Assembly: GCF_029223585.1 (NCBI RefSeq)
Contig: NZ_CP119424.1
Location: 1,736,001-1,800,000, forward strand
DNA: 64,000 nucleotides
Direction of reading: 5' to 3'
Origin: Photobacterium sp. DA100
GTDB taxonomy: Bacteria; Pseudomonadota; Gammaproteobacteria; Enterobacterales; Vibrionaceae
Below the pieces are notes generated by a model. That model ran no database searches. It saw only the letters and a program-made list of their open reading frames with translations, and was not told the origin of the DNA. Below, in pieces: positions 53,524 through 62,904 of this stretch (the stretch's first letter is position 1; every line of letters begins with the position of its first letter). A program made the position numbers and the translations under genes.

Positions 53524-54789
53524 TTAATACCCAAAGAGCCTTGGCAACATCGTCACTGAGCTTGGTACGAACGTAATAAACATCAGGACAATCACTTCGA
53601 TGATGAACAGCGGCATAACCTGACGTGAAATAGCGGCAATCCCTACTTTCGAGATGGAGTTCGCCACGAACAAACACATCCCCATTGGCGGCGTGATCAA
53701 GCCAATCATCAAGTTGAAGATCACGATGACACCAAAGTGGATTGGGTCGATACCGAAACTCATCGCAATCGGGTGCAAGATCGGGATAAGGATCAGCATG
53801 GCTGCAATGCCTTCAAGGAACAGGCCGATACATAGCAAGATCAAGTTAACCAACAGCAGGAATACAATAGGATTGGTGATGTTATCCAGTACCTGCTGGC
53901 TGATCATTTGCGGCACTTGCGAGAATGTCAGCAGCCAGTTAGCCACCGACACCACCGCAATCAAGATCAATACAATTGATGAGTCGCGCATGGAGGTAAT
54001 GAAGATCTCAGGCAAGTCTTTAATCTTCAGCGTCTTGAAGACGAACATACCAATCGTCAGGGCGTAGAAAGCTGCGAAGGCTGCCGCTTCAGTCGGTGTC
54101 ACAATCCCCATCAAGATAGAACCCAGGATCAACACCGGCATAGTCAGCGGTATGATCGCATTGATAAAGGCTTTAAAGCGCCCCGTCACAACTGCAGTAT
54201 TTTTGATATTGTGCTTCGTCGCGTAGTAATACACATAGGCCGACAAGCAAATTGCTGAGAGAATGCCAGGAACAATACCTGCCAGAAACAGACCCGGTAC
54301 CGATACACCACTGGCAATAAGGGCATAGATAATCACCGGAATACTCGGTGGGATCATCGGCCCAATCACCGAAGAAGCCGCTGTCAACGCCGATGAGAAT
54401 GACTTGGAATAGCCTTCCTTCTCCATTTCAGGAATAAATACTCGACCCAGTGCAGAAGTATCTGCTACTGCCGAGCCAGATAGCCCTGCAAACATAACCG
54501 AAGACCAAATATTGACCTGAGCCAGACCGCCTTTGAACGTACCAACCAGTGCATTAGCAAAAGTAATAATTCGCTTGGTGATGCCACTTTTATTCATTAG
54601 CTCGCCAGCTAAAACGAAAAGTGGGATCGCAAGGATTGAAAATGAGTCCAACCCGCCAAAAATACGTTGCCCAATCAGGCTTAAAGAAATAGGGGTATCA
54701 GAAATAAATAACGTTATTGACAGAATAATACCGAACACGAGCGGTATACCCAGTATTAGCATACTGGATAGAAATGCTAAAGATAACAT
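53524..54789 (-). CDS. dctM: TRAP transporter large membrane subunit DctM
   Basis: The 421-residue protein has about 12 membrane helices and TRAP-M motifs: FSILAIPLFVLAGELMNKSGIT, FAGLSGSAVADTSALG, ASSVIGPMIPPSIPVIIYA and GLITPPMGMCLFV. It forms the Na-coupled channel part of a DctPQM carrier for a carboxylate. It follows dctQ by 25 bp. Confidence 0.93.
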   Translation of the reverse strand: MLSLAFLSSMLILGIPLVFGIILSITLFISDTPISLSLIGQRIFGGLDSFSILAIPLFVLAGELMNKSGITKRIITFANALVGTFKGGLAQVNIWSSVMFAGLSGSAVADTSALGRVFIPEMEKEGYSKSFSSALTAASSVIGPMIPPSIPVIIYALIASGVSVPGLFLAGIVPGILSAICLSAYVYYYATKHNIKNTAVVTGRFKAFINAIIPLTMPVLILGSILMGIVTPTEAAAFAAFYALTIGMFVFKTLKIKDLPEIFITSMRDSSIVLILIAVVSVANWLLTFSQVPQMISQQVLDNITNPIVFLLLVNLILLCIGLFLEGIAAMLILIPILHPIAMSFGIDPIHFGVIVIFNLMIGLITPPMGMCLFVANSISKVGIAAISRQVMPLFIIEVIVLMFITFVPSSVTMLPRLFGY

Positions 54790-54814
54790 GTTACTTCCTT
54801 ATATTTTTTATCTT

Positions 54815-55300
54815 TTATTTGCTGGTAAGCGTACTTAACTCATAGCGGCGCAGTTGAATATAGCTAGCTAATTTCATGATTGCGGCGATGGTTAATCCTG
54901 CTCCACCAATAACAATGGCTGATTGGAAGAAATACATACTCAAGCCTGTGCCTGGAGAGGTAATTGAACCGCGACGCATTACAAATAAATAACCCGACCA
55001 AGTAATTAATACACCACTTGCCAATACGGCTATGTCCGTCAGGATATTTAATCTAGCCAGATTTTTTTTCGATAAAAAGCTGTCAAGAACCGAAAACTTA
55101 ATATGAAGGCCCTCTAAATAGCAGAGGATCATGCCAAACATAACACCGTATATCATGGAGTATTTGGCCACTTCCTCACTCCATAAAATTGGGCTATCCA
55201 AAAAGTAACGGCTAATACTGGCAGCCAGCATGACACTAAAAAGAACAAATAACGACAAGGCCGCTAGCACTGACAGTAGTTTTTTATAGAAGACCATCAT
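54815..55300 (-). CDS. dctQ: TRAP transporter small membrane subunit DctQ
   Basis: This 161-residue protein has four helices and the DctQ pattern, including DSPILWSEEVAKYSMIYGVM, with the conserved Trp-Ser-Glu-Glu. The start at 55300 is set by AAGGA five bases before it; adjacent ATG codons exist at 55306 and 55297. A hairpin terminator between dctP and dctQ (55328-55356) may lower its level compared with the binding protein. Confidence 0.9.
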   Translation of the reverse strand: MMVFYKKLLSVLAALSLFVLFSVMLAASISRYFLDSPILWSEEVAKYSMIYGVMFGMILCYLEGLHIKFSVLDSFLSKKNLARLNILTDIAVLASGVLITWSGYLFVMRRGSITSPGTGLSMYFFQSAIVIGGAGLTIAAIMKLASYIQLRRYELSTLTSK

Positions 55301-55327
55301 ACACATCCTTGATATTGCTTAAGGCGG

Positions 55328-55356
55328 AAAAGCCGGCATGGTTTCCCATACCGGCT
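55328..55356 (-). terminator. Attenuator-type hairpin between dctP and dctQ
   Basis: AGCCGGCATGG (55331-55341) and CCATACCGGCT (55346-55356) form an 11-bp stem, one pair being a G-U wobble when read leftward, with a 4-base loop followed by TTTT. It lies just after the dctP stop, where a partial terminator gives more binding protein than permease. Confidence 0.75.
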
Positions 55357-55364
55357 AAAACCAC

Positions 55365-56375
55365 TTACTGAACCTGACTCGCTGCGTTTACAGAGTCCTG
55401 CACTTTCACTACCCACTTAGGATCAACCTGTTTCTTCAGCCACTCAACAATCTGTGGCTGCGCGGCTGAGCGAAATTTTTCCAGCTCTTCCTGTGATAGG
55501 GAGGTGATTTCCATACCGTTCTTAGCCAGAATTTCCAGACCTTGCGCCGAGTTGACCTGCTGGATAGCACGACCGACGGTTCCGGCCACTTTACCCGCAC
55601 GGTCAATGATTTCCTTGTCCGCAGCGCTCAACGACGAGTAGAAGTCTTCATTGATCAGCAGGAAGTCCGTACTGTACACATGGCCATCTAGGGTGATGTA
55701 TTTCTGAAATTCGTAGAATTTACTCAGGGTAATAACGCTAACTGGGTTTTCCTGACCATCAATCACACCAGTTGTCAGTGCAGTAGGCACCTCAGGGAAG
55801 GCGATAGGCGTCGCTTCAGCACCCAAGGATTTCATCATCTCGATGTACAGAGGCAGCGTCATGACACGAATTTTCAGCCCTTTCAAATCATCCGGAGAAT
55901 GGATTGGACGTTTAGAGTTGGTGAAATGGCGGAAGCCTGTCTCGCCGTAAGAAAGGGTACGTAGACCTGTTTGCTGTAGGCAGTGCTCACTCAAGCTCTG
56001 ACCAAACTCGCCATCCAGTACTTTCCACGCTACTGGTGATGAAGGGAATAGATATGGGATTTCTAGTACCGATGCTTCCTTACACACTTTGGCAAAAGCC
56101 CCCGATACCAAGCTCATTGTGACCATACCTTCCTGGGTAGACTGCACCAACTCGGTTTCCGAGCCCAGCTGACCCGCAGGATAGATGTTGACCTTCATCC
56201 TGCCGCCGGATTCCGCCTCAACCAAGTTTTTGAACACCTGAGTGGCCGCCCCCTTTTTGGATGTTGTCCACTCTTGGGCATCGACGTGACCAATGGTGAT
56301 GTTGATTGTTTTTGCACTCACTGTGCCTGCAGTTGCTAGCGAAAGCGCTATGACTAATGACTTTATAATATTCAC
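55365..56375 (-). CDS. dctP: TRAP transporter solute-binding protein DctP
   Basis: The 336-residue protein has a signal peptide (residues 1-21, ending TVSA) and DctP-family segments: VYPAGQLGSETELV type sequence (here IYPAGQLGSETELVQST), the substrate-carboxylate Arg region GLKIRVMTLPLYIEM, and GVIDGQENPVSVI. It binds an organic acid in the periplasm and delivers it to DctQM. It starts at GTG after AGGAGG. As first gene of the quiC operon its ligand is likely a quinate/shikimate-type or aromatic acid. Confidence 0.92.
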   Translation of the reverse strand: MNIIKSLVIALSLATAGTVSAKTINITIGHVDAQEWTTSKKGAATQVFKNLVEAESGGRMKVNIYPAGQLGSETELVQSTQEGMVTMSLVSGAFAKVCKEASVLEIPYLFPSSPVAWKVLDGEFGQSLSEHCLQQTGLRTLSYGETGFRHFTNSKRPIHSPDDLKGLKIRVMTLPLYIEMMKSLGAEATPIAFPEVPTALTTGVIDGQENPVSVITLSKFYEFQKYITLDGHVYSTDFLLINEDFYSSLSAADKEIIDRAGKVAGTVGRAIQQVNSAQGLEILAKNGMEITSLSQEELEKFRSAAQPQIVEWLKKQVDPKWVVKVQDSVNAASQVQ

Positions 56376-56671
56376 AACCGTTTACCTCCTGTTAACATAC
56401 ATTTGATACTAACAGTGGAAATTTATCGCCAGAAATTGATATAGCGCATAGGGCATTCAAATTAGGTATAAGCCGTTTAAAACAAGCCAGTTTAACCTTT
56501 ATTTTTCATCGTGTTACACAAATAAATGTAAAAATTAACTTTGAATCACTATTGGTATTTTATTGATAAATTGATGCTGGCTCACATTTAATTTTGCATC
56601 CTAACAATAGCGATTATTCAATACTTACAACCGGTAAAATGTAGAATAATTTCCACACATTTATGCAACAA
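56376..56671 (-). promoter_or_regulatory. Promoter region of the dctPQM-quiC operon
   Basis: About 300 bp of AT-rich sequence lie between the terminator at 56674-56699 and the dctP start. It must hold the operon promoter and probably a site for the LysR regulator of the locus. I could not assign boxes with confidence, and saw no gene. Confidence 0.4.
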
Positions 56672-56673
56672 AC

Positions 56674-56699
56674 AAAAAAACCCGAGGCATAGCCTCGGG
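56674..56699 (-). terminator. Terminator after the aldo/keto reductase gene
   Basis: CCCGAGGC (56681-56688) and GCCTCGGG (56692-56699) form an 8-bp stem with a 3-base loop. Read leftward it is followed by seven T. Confidence 0.88.
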
Positions 56700-56766
56700 C
56701 AAGGACAGAACATGACTTATCGCCTATTACAAATCAGTTCACGTCTAGCAACACACCTTGATGTAA

Positions 56767-57774
56767 CTAAAACTCTTCAGTATCAATTTCTAGCTGAACC
56801 ACACTGTTGTATCGAGGGCCCTTTACCGTTTGCTGATTGATGATCCTATCCAGCTGGGCTACCACCTCTGCGGACAACTCGTAATCCGCAGCTTGCCAAT
56901 TCTCAACCAGATGATCGCTATTTGTGGTGCCCGGCAAAACAATACTGTCTTGTTGCTTGGCCAGTACCCAAGCTAAGGACAGCTGAGCCAACGAGATTTG
57001 TCGTGATGATTCTCCCGGAAAATTTACCTGTTGTGCAATCTCAAACAGCTGGTCAATCAACTTCAGATTACTCGGGTAATATTCCGAAGAAAAACGCGGC
57101 ATTGCCCGGCGGATGTCATTACCTTCAAAATTATCCGGGTCACGGATGCACCCGGTCAACGCCCCCCGCCCCAGCGGACTGAATGCCACAAAGGTAACGC
57201 CAATGTCTTGACAGGCATCAAGCAGCGCGATTTCAGGGTTGCGGCTCCACAGCGAGTACTCAGACTGCACTGCCGCAATAGGATAGACCTCATCGGCTTT
57301 TCGCAACGTATCTGCCGAGACTTCCGACAAACCGATCTCACGAATTTTCCCTTCTTCGACCAGACGCGACAGCTCGCCGACACTGTCTTCAATTGGCACA
57401 GTTTTATCCCAACGGTGCAAATAATAAAGATCGAGCACATCGGTTTTTAGTCGGGACAAACTCTGCTCACAATGCTTACGCAGTGAGGCTGGTCGGCCAT
57501 CAATCTGCTTCTTGCCATTGTCACCGATGAACATGCCGCCTTTAGAGGCCAAAAGAAACTCCGAACGGCGATGACCCACGGCTTTGGCCAGCAGCTCTTC
57601 ATTGGCTCCAGCACCGTACAACATGGCCGTATCGAGCATGTTGTAGCCCAGATCCAACGCTTGGTTGAGCAGCCTTATCCCCTGCTGCTTTGTCGGCGGT
57701 TGGCCGTATGCATGGGACAGGTTCATACACCCAAGGGCGACCGGCGCGGTATCTAGCTGGCCTATCCTGCGCAT
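56767..57774 (-). CDS. Aldo/keto reductase
   Basis: This 335-residue TIM-barrel oxidoreductase has the AKR catalytic residues: Asp and Tyr in NMLDTAMLYGAGANEELL, Lys in LLASKGGMF and His in YYLHRWDKT. The NADPH-binding C-terminal part has VLPGTTNSDHLVEN. The substrate is unknown; co-transcription with ligC (13-bp overlap) suggests an aldehyde or keto compound of the quinate/protocatechuate pathway. It is the last gene of the leftward DUF1932-ligC-AKR unit. Confidence 0.88.
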   Translation of the reverse strand: MRRIGQLDTAPVALGCMNLSHAYGQPPTKQQGIRLLNQALDLGYNMLDTAMLYGAGANEELLAKAVGHRRSEFLLASKGGMFIGDNGKKQIDGRPASLRKHCEQSLSRLKTDVLDLYYLHRWDKTVPIEDSVGELSRLVEEGKIREIGLSEVSADTLRKADEVYPIAAVQSEYSLWSRNPEIALLDACQDIGVTFVAFSPLGRGALTGCIRDPDNFEGNDIRRAMPRFSSEYYPSNLKLIDQLFEIAQQVNFPGESSRQISLAQLSLAWVLAKQQDSIVLPGTTNSDHLVENWQAADYELSAEVVAQLDRIINQQTVKGPRYNSVVQLEIDTEEF

Positions 57775-58739
57775 GCATGCCCCCGAGACCAGTCACTTTC
57801 CAATTCCTGCTCAATACGATCCAACGTTTCCATTGCGCTCAGGCACTGGCGAACACTGGAGTTAGGCTCACGGTTTTCGCGAATGGCAGCAAAGAACTCA
57901 CGGTCAATCAGCTCAATACCATTGTTCGATACCGCCACATCACTCAAATCAATTGGGTTTTCTCGGCCATCAAACAAGTCATCGTAGCGCGCAATGAAAG
58001 TGCCTTCGTCGCAGATGTATCGGAAGAATGTACCGAACGGGCCGTCATTGTTGAATGACAGTGACAAGGTACAGATAGCACCAGACGGGACTTTCATGCC
58101 AATGCTCATGTCCATCGCAATACCAAGTTCAGGATGGATTGGTCCTTGCAACGCAGTAACTTTCGATGCGACTTCGCCAGTCTGGTACTGGAACAAATCA
58201 ACAGTATGACAAGCGTGGTGCCAAAGCAGATGATCCGTCCAGCTACGAGGTTCTCCCTTGGCATTGGTATTGGTACGACGGAAGAAGTAAGTTTGGACAT
58301 CCATCTGCTGGATATTCAACTCACCAGCTTGGATTTTATTGTGGATCCACTGATGGCTTGGATTAAAGCGACGAGTATGACCAGCCATTGCCACCAAACC
58401 GGTTGTCTGCTGTACATCAACCAAGCGGCGGGAATCTTCCAGGTTATCTGCCATCGGAATCTCTACCAGCACATGCTTGCCGGCCTCCAGACACTGAATG
58501 GCCTGACTAGCATGCATCTGGGTTGGCGTTGCTAAAATCACTGCATCCAGATCCTCAAGTGCCAGCGCCTGCTCTAGCTCTTCGGTAACCAGCGGCTGAT
58601 TATACTCAGCCGCTACTAACTGGAGTTTATCCAGATCGCGGCCAACAAGCGCCGTCACTTCAACATCTTCGATATTCTTGATTGCTTCAAGATGCTTAGT
58701 ACCAAATGCACCGTTTGCACCCACTACACATACTTTCAT
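57762..58739 (-). CDS. ligC: 4-carboxy-2-hydroxymuconate-6-semialdehyde dehydrogenase LigC
   Basis: The 325-residue Gfo/Idh/MocA enzyme matches Sphingobium LigC closely: HTRRFNPSHQWIHNKI, QQMDVQTYFFRR, GEPRSWTDHLLWHHACHTVDLF (split here by length) and FFRYICDEGTF. It oxidises the ring-cleavage product of protocatechuate 4,5-dioxygenase, in hemiacetal form, to 2-pyrone-4,6-dicarboxylate with NADP. The start may be 58739 or one codon earlier (58742); AAGGGA precedes both. The C-terminus overlaps the aldo/keto reductase by 13 bp. Confidence 0.93.
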   Translation of the reverse strand: MKVCVVGANGAFGTKHLEAIKNIEDVEVTALVGRDLDKLQLVAAEYNQPLVTEELEQALALEDLDAVILATPTQMHASQAIQCLEAGKHVLVEIPMADNLEDSRRLVDVQQTTGLVAMAGHTRRFNPSHQWIHNKIQAGELNIQQMDVQTYFFRRTNTNAKGEPRSWTDHLLWHHACHTVDLFQYQTGEVASKVTALQGPIHPELGIAMDMSIGMKVPSGAICTLSLSFNNDGPFGTFFRYICDEGTFIARYDDLFDGRENPIDLSDVAVSNNGIELIDREFFAAIRENREPNSSVRQCLSAMETLDRIEQELESDWSRGHACAG

Positions 58740-58788
58740 CATTACATCCCTTTTATGTTTAAGTCAGTCTGTAACGCTTTAGCTCCTG

Positions 58789-59670
58789 TTAAGAGGACAA
58801 GCGTTTAAGCACCGTGTTTGCTAATTCAGTAAAATCTTCGCTATCGGCTTTCAGTGCCAATGCACCAATTTTCTCTTGCCATTGCACCGTTGCCTGCGCC
58901 ATGGCGTTATCCAGTTCGAGTTGCTCCACCGTCAAAGCAACTTCGCGCATTTCAGCAGCCCGGCGCTGGCCATGCACCATCATTCGCTCAAGGTTGTAAG
59001 CCGCAGCCTGACGCCAGTTGATACCAGGATGGCTTGCTTCCAGCGAGCTGAGCACATAGTCTTCGACATTGGCTTTTTTGGCGCTGAGGAATGATTCCGC
59101 CATCAGAGCTTCCATCCCCTTCACCATAATGCTTCTGATCATCTTGACCGAAGAGGCGGCACCAACATCGCCTTCAATCACATCTAGCTTCATGTCCAGC
59201 TGCTCCATGAGCTTTTTAGCCTCCGTCACATGAGGTCCACTGATCAATACAGGTGTCTGGTGCCGCTTTGGATAAATCGGCGACATGATGGCGACATCGA
59301 CATATTTGCCGCCGGCTTGCTCTATCAATCTGCCATTGATGCGCTTAGAGTCTGGCGAGCAAGAATTACAATCGAAATAAAACTGTCCCGGCTGAATATG
59401 CAGCGCAGCATGTTCGGCAGCAACTCGCGCCTGATCAGCGGTAACCAGAGAAAAAATAGCAGTTGCACCACTCAGTGCAGCTTCAAGGTTGAAGCATCCC
59501 TGTACCCCTGACTCGATATAGTCAGTCAGCTTCGCCTTCCGTAGGGAAGGGTTATCCGTTTTGATGTCATAAGCGGTTGCAACCGGAGCCTGAATGTCAC
59601 TCCAGCCAGACATGATCGCCTTGCCCGCTTCACCAAAACCTAGAAAGGCAACTTGTGATAACTTGGCCAT
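58789..59670 (-). CDS. NAD(P)-binding oxidoreductase with DUF1932 C-terminal domain
   Basis: This 293-residue protein has a 6-phosphogluconate-dehydrogenase-like N-terminal domain (VAFLGFGEAGKAIMSGW) and a DUF1932 helical domain (about 190-260, VKMIRSIMVKGMEALMAE). Such proteins are often found in protocatechuate 4,5-cleavage clusters, where their exact reaction is not settled. The ATG at 59670 follows AAAGGAG; the longer frame to 59709 is less likely. It is the first gene of the unit with ligC. Confidence 0.82.
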   Translation of the reverse strand: MAKLSQVAFLGFGEAGKAIMSGWSDIQAPVATAYDIKTDNPSLRKAKLTDYIESGVQGCFNLEAALSGATAIFSLVTADQARVAAEHAALHIQPGQFYFDCNSCSPDSKRINGRLIEQAGGKYVDVAIMSPIYPKRHQTPVLISGPHVTEAKKLMEQLDMKLDVIEGDVGAASSVKMIRSIMVKGMEALMAESFLSAKKANVEDYVLSSLEASHPGINWRQAAAYNLERMMVHGQRRAAEMREVALTVEQLELDNAMAQATVQWQEKIGALALKADSEDFTELANTVLKRLSS

Positions 59671-59810
59671 TGCCACTCCTTTCAATCGATTAACATTTAC
59701 CATGCGCAATTGTTAATGCGCCGTTAACCAAAAGCTATCACCGGCTGAATTTTAAAGGTAATTAATTAAAAGCGAGAGATATTCATTTTTTGAATAGACA
59801 GCAATAATTT

Positions 59811-61034
59811 CTAGCTTAAAACCGATAGCGCCAGCCCCTTATCACGCAATAAACTTATAAAGCTTTTCTGTAAGTCTGTTGCATGCCAGTTCTGCCTAAA
59901 GGTTAAACCTATCGGCCGCGAGTGGCTGAATGAAGGAAAGTCTAAAATGGTAAACTTACCCTCATTAAGTTCCCGCTGAACCTGATGTTTTGAAAGAATC
60001 GCTAACTTATTACTGCCTAATAATATTTCCCTCACCAATATTTGTGAGCTGGTTTCAATTAATTTCTGGGGATACTTGTCGGTATTAGAAAAAAATGCAT
60101 TAAACATCTTGCGAGCAGGGGTATGCTCGCCTGGTACCACCCAGCTTTGCTCCGCGAGAATATCCATTGTTAAATCATCCACTTTCGTTAATGGGTGATC
60201 AGTTCTGGCAATAATATTATTGCTTGAATCAAACAGGGTTTCTTGCCTGATATCGACGGCGGGGGGCGGGAAGCGCAGCGCGCCGATCAACACATCGATT
60301 TCACCATTGCGAAGGTGGTAAAGCAGGTCAGAATAGTCCCCTTCCACAACCTTGATATTAAAGTCATCATTGATATAAGAAAAGTCATTGATCGTCTCCG
60401 GCAGCAGGCAGGTTCTGGCAAGCGGCATACTGCCAACCACGATTCTCCCTGCCCCTGCCGACTGCTCGGAGCTGATTTCCTCCAGGCCCTGCTGGATCTC
60501 CTTGAACGCCAGCTTGGTTGCTTTCAGCAAGCCGAGCCCCACTTTACTGATACTGATCCCCAACGATGTTTTCTCAAATAAAACAACATCTAAGCTTGCT
60601 TCGAGCTCTTTCGATGCCCGATAAAGCGAAGACTGCGACACGCCAATACTGCGCCCAGCAGCCGAATAACTTTTATTTTCGGCAACCGCCAATAAAGCCC
60701 TTAACTGAGTGATAGTCACGGTATTGATATAATTGGAAGATTTTGCTTTTTTTGAGCTGCCAGTTTTTATATTAAGAATTTTGGTAAGTTCATCGTCCAA
60801 GATATTAATTGCTCGACATACTCGCTTATTAAGCATCATTCCTAGTGATGTCAAATGCATGCCGTCAGAGCGCCTTTCAAATAGCGTTGCCTTAACAACA
60901 GATTCTAGCTTTGCTATGGCTTGGGTTAATGCGGGCTGGGATAAAAAAACCAATTCCGATGCCTTACTGATACTGCCTGAATCAGCAATGTAAATAAATG
61001 CTCGCAAATGCCTTAAATTAGGAATATCTACCAT
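59811..61034 (-). CDS. LysR-type regulator with two helix-turn-helix domains
   Basis: The 407-residue protein has two LysR DNA-binding domains in tandem. The first covers residues 8-66 (FIYIADSGSISKASELVFL and SQPALTQAIAKLE); the second covers 108-167 (LLAVAENKSYSAAGRSIGVS and QSSLYRASKELEASL). A LysR effector domain follows from about 196. Usual LysR proteins have one HTH and about 300 residues. It is divergent from ligJKU and next to ligC, so it likely controls protocatechuate catabolism with an intermediate as co-inducer. The ATG at 61034 lacks a strong ribosome site. Confidence 0.87.
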   Translation of the reverse strand: MVDIPNLRHLRAFIYIADSGSISKASELVFLSQPALTQAIAKLESVVKATLFERRSDGMHLTSLGMMLNKRVCRAINILDDELTKILNIKTGSSKKAKSSNYINTVTITQLRALLAVAENKSYSAAGRSIGVSQSSLYRASKELEASLDVVLFEKTSLGISISKVGLGLLKATKLAFKEIQQGLEEISSEQSAGAGRIVVGSMPLARTCLLPETINDFSYINDDFNIKVVEGDYSDLLYHLRNGEIDVLIGALRFPPPAVDIRQETLFDSSNNIIARTDHPLTKVDDLTMDILAEQSWVVPGEHTPARKMFNAFFSNTDKYPQKLIETSSQILVREILLGSNKLAILSKHQVQRELNEGKFTILDFPSFSHSRPIGLTFRQNWHATDLQKSFISLLRDKGLALSVLS

Positions 61035-61131
61035 CTTCACGTCTAATAATAATTGAAATAATAAGGGCACTATACCAAAAACGAATACCTTTACATTATT
61101 TCTAAATGGTAAAAAAAGTGTTAAGACCAGA

Positions 61132-61147
61132 TACTGTGATCACTGTA
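61132..61147. promoter_or_regulatory. Dyad/direct repeat before ligJ
   Basis: TACTGTGATCACTGTA contains the palindrome core GTGATCAC with TAC/GTA flanks, and also two direct ACTGT copies four bases apart. It is 47 bp before ligJ in the divergent region with the double-HTH LysR gene, so it is a candidate activator site. Confidence 0.45.
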
Positions 61148-61194
61148 ATCTTCTAGCAGCCAATCGGATACATTTTTACAAGGATGAGAAGGCT

Positions 61195-62214
61195 ATGATC
61201 ATCGATTGTCACGGACACTACACAACAACGCCACCTCAAGTGGGCGATTACCGAGAGTCTCAAAAAGCAGCGGTTGCCAAGGATCCGCTATACAAAGGCC
61301 AGAAGGGCACCATCAACATCAGTGATGATGAAATCCGCGAAAGCATTGATAACAACCAGCTGCGCCTGCAGCAAGAACGCGGCACCGACCTGACGATTTT
61401 CTCACCGCGCGCCAGCTGGATGGGGCACCATATAGGTAATGAACACACCAGCCGTTACTGGACAGAACACCAGAACGAACTTATTCGCCGTGTTTGTGAT
61501 CTCTACCCGAACAACTTTGCCCCGGTAGCCCAACTGCCCCAATCTCCAGGTGTCACACCGGCAAAATCCATCCCTGAATTGGTACGCTGTGTCGAGGAAA
61601 TGGGCTTCATTGGCTGCAACCTGAACCCAGATACCACAGGTGGCTTCTGGAAAGATGCGTCTCTGGCTGACCGCAGCTTCTACCCACTCTATGAAAAGCT
61701 GGTTGAGCTGGATGTCCCGGCAATGATCCATGTCAGTGCCGCCTGCAACAGCTGTTTCCACACCACCAGCTCGCACTACTTGGGAGCAGACACCACGGCT
61801 TTCCAACAATTGATGATGTCAGATGTCTTCAAAGACTTCCCGACCCTGAAAATCATCATCCCGCACGGTGGCGGCGCGGTGCCTTACCACTGGGGACGCT
61901 TCCGTGGCATCGCACAGGATATGGGCCTAGCGCCACTTGAAGAGTTAGTACTCAATAACATCTTCTTCGATACCTGTGTCTACCACCAGAAAGGCATTGA
62001 TTTGCTGCTAGATATTCTGCCAGCTGAAAACATCTTGTTTGCTTCTGAAATGATTGGTGCCGTTCGCGGTATCGATCCGGAGACCGGCCATTACTTCGAT
62101 GATACCAAGCGTTACATCGACGCCAGTACCAAGGTTTCCGATGAAGAGAAATCCTTGATTTTCGAAGGCAATGCCCGCCGCGTATTCAGCCGCCTAAAGC
62201 TCAACAATGTATAA
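61195..62214 (+). CDS. ligJ: 4-oxalomesaconate hydratase LigJ
   Basis: This 339-residue amidohydrolase-superfamily enzyme begins MIIDCHGHYTTTPPQV (metal His6 and His8) and has MIHVSAACNSCFHTTSSHY and IIIPHGGGAVPYHWGRF, all typical of LigJ/GalB-type hydratases of the amidohydrolase kind. It hydrates 4-oxalomesaconate to 4-carboxy-4-hydroxy-2-oxoadipate. AGAAGG precedes the ATG. It starts the rightward ligJ-ligK-ligU operon. Confidence 0.93.
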   Translation: MIIDCHGHYTTTPPQVGDYRESQKAAVAKDPLYKGQKGTINISDDEIRESIDNNQLRLQQERGTDLTIFSPRASWMGHHIGNEHTSRYWTEHQNELIRRVCDLYPNNFAPVAQLPQSPGVTPAKSIPELVRCVEEMGFIGCNLNPDTTGGFWKDASLADRSFYPLYEKLVELDVPAMIHVSAACNSCFHTTSSHYLGADTTAFQQLMMSDVFKDFPTLKIIIPHGGGAVPYHWGRFRGIAQDMGLAPLEELVLNNIFFDTCVYHQKGIDLLLDILPAENILFASEMIGAVRGIDPETGHYFDDTKRYIDASTKVSDEEKSLIFEGNARRVFSRLKLNNV

Positions 62215-62226
62215 GGGAAGTGAACA

Positions 62227-62904
62227 ATGAACAACAACGTCGTAGTGCAAAACATCGAACGCGTTAACCCAGAAATCATCCAGGGACTGGCTGAATGCGG
62301 AGTAGCCACTGTCCATGAAGCTCAAGGTCGTAGAGGACTCTTGGCGGACTACATGCGTCCCATATACTCTGATGCCGCCGTTGCCGGTTCAGCCCTGACC
62401 ATCTCAGGCGCAGCCGGCGACAACTGGATGATGCACGTGGCCATCGAACAAGCCCGTGAAGGCGATATCCTTGTTTTTGCCCCGACCTCCCCGTCAAACT
62501 TCGGCTTCTTCGGCGATCTACTGGCCACCTCGGCGCAAGCCCGTGGCGTCGTTGGCTTGGTGATCGAAGGCGGTGTCCGTGATGTGCGCGACCTGAAAAA
62601 GATGAACTTCCCGGTCTGGTCGAAACATGTCTTTAGCCAGGGAACCATCAAGGAAACCCTCGGCTCGGTCAATGTCCCTATGGTGTGTGCCGATGAGCTG
62701 ATCAATCCGGGCGATGTCATTGTTGCCGACGATGACGGCGTCTGTGTGGTCCGCCGCGATGAAGCCGAACAAGTGCTTACCCTAGCCCGCGAAAGGATGG
62801 CGAGAGAGGAAGAAAAACGGGTTCGTTTGGCAAACGGTGAGCTCGGCCTGGATATCTACAACATGCGCGGCCGGTTGGCAGAGAAGGGCCTGAAGTATGT
62901 CTGA
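62227..62904 (+). CDS. ligK: 4-carboxy-4-hydroxy-2-oxoadipate aldolase LigK
   Basis: The 225-residue RraA-fold class II aldolase has [15 protein letters not shown] near the N-terminus and the metal/substrate motif [13 protein letters not shown] with the Arg-Asp pair. It splits its substrate into pyruvate and oxaloacetate, the last step of the 4,5-cleavage route. It follows ligJ by 12 bp with AGGGAAG as ribosome site, and overlaps ligU by 8 bp. Confidence 0.93.
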   Translation: MNNNVVVQNIERVNPEIIQGLAECGVATVHEAQGRRGLLADYMRPIYSDAAVAGSALTISGAAGDNWMMHVAIEQAREGDILVFAPTSPSNFGFFGDLLATSAQARGVVGLVIEGGVRDVRDLKKMNFPVWSKHVFSQGTIKETLGSVNVPMVCADELINPGDVIVADDDGVCVVRRDEAEQVLTLARERMAREEEKRVRLANGELGLDIYNMRGRLAEKGLKYV

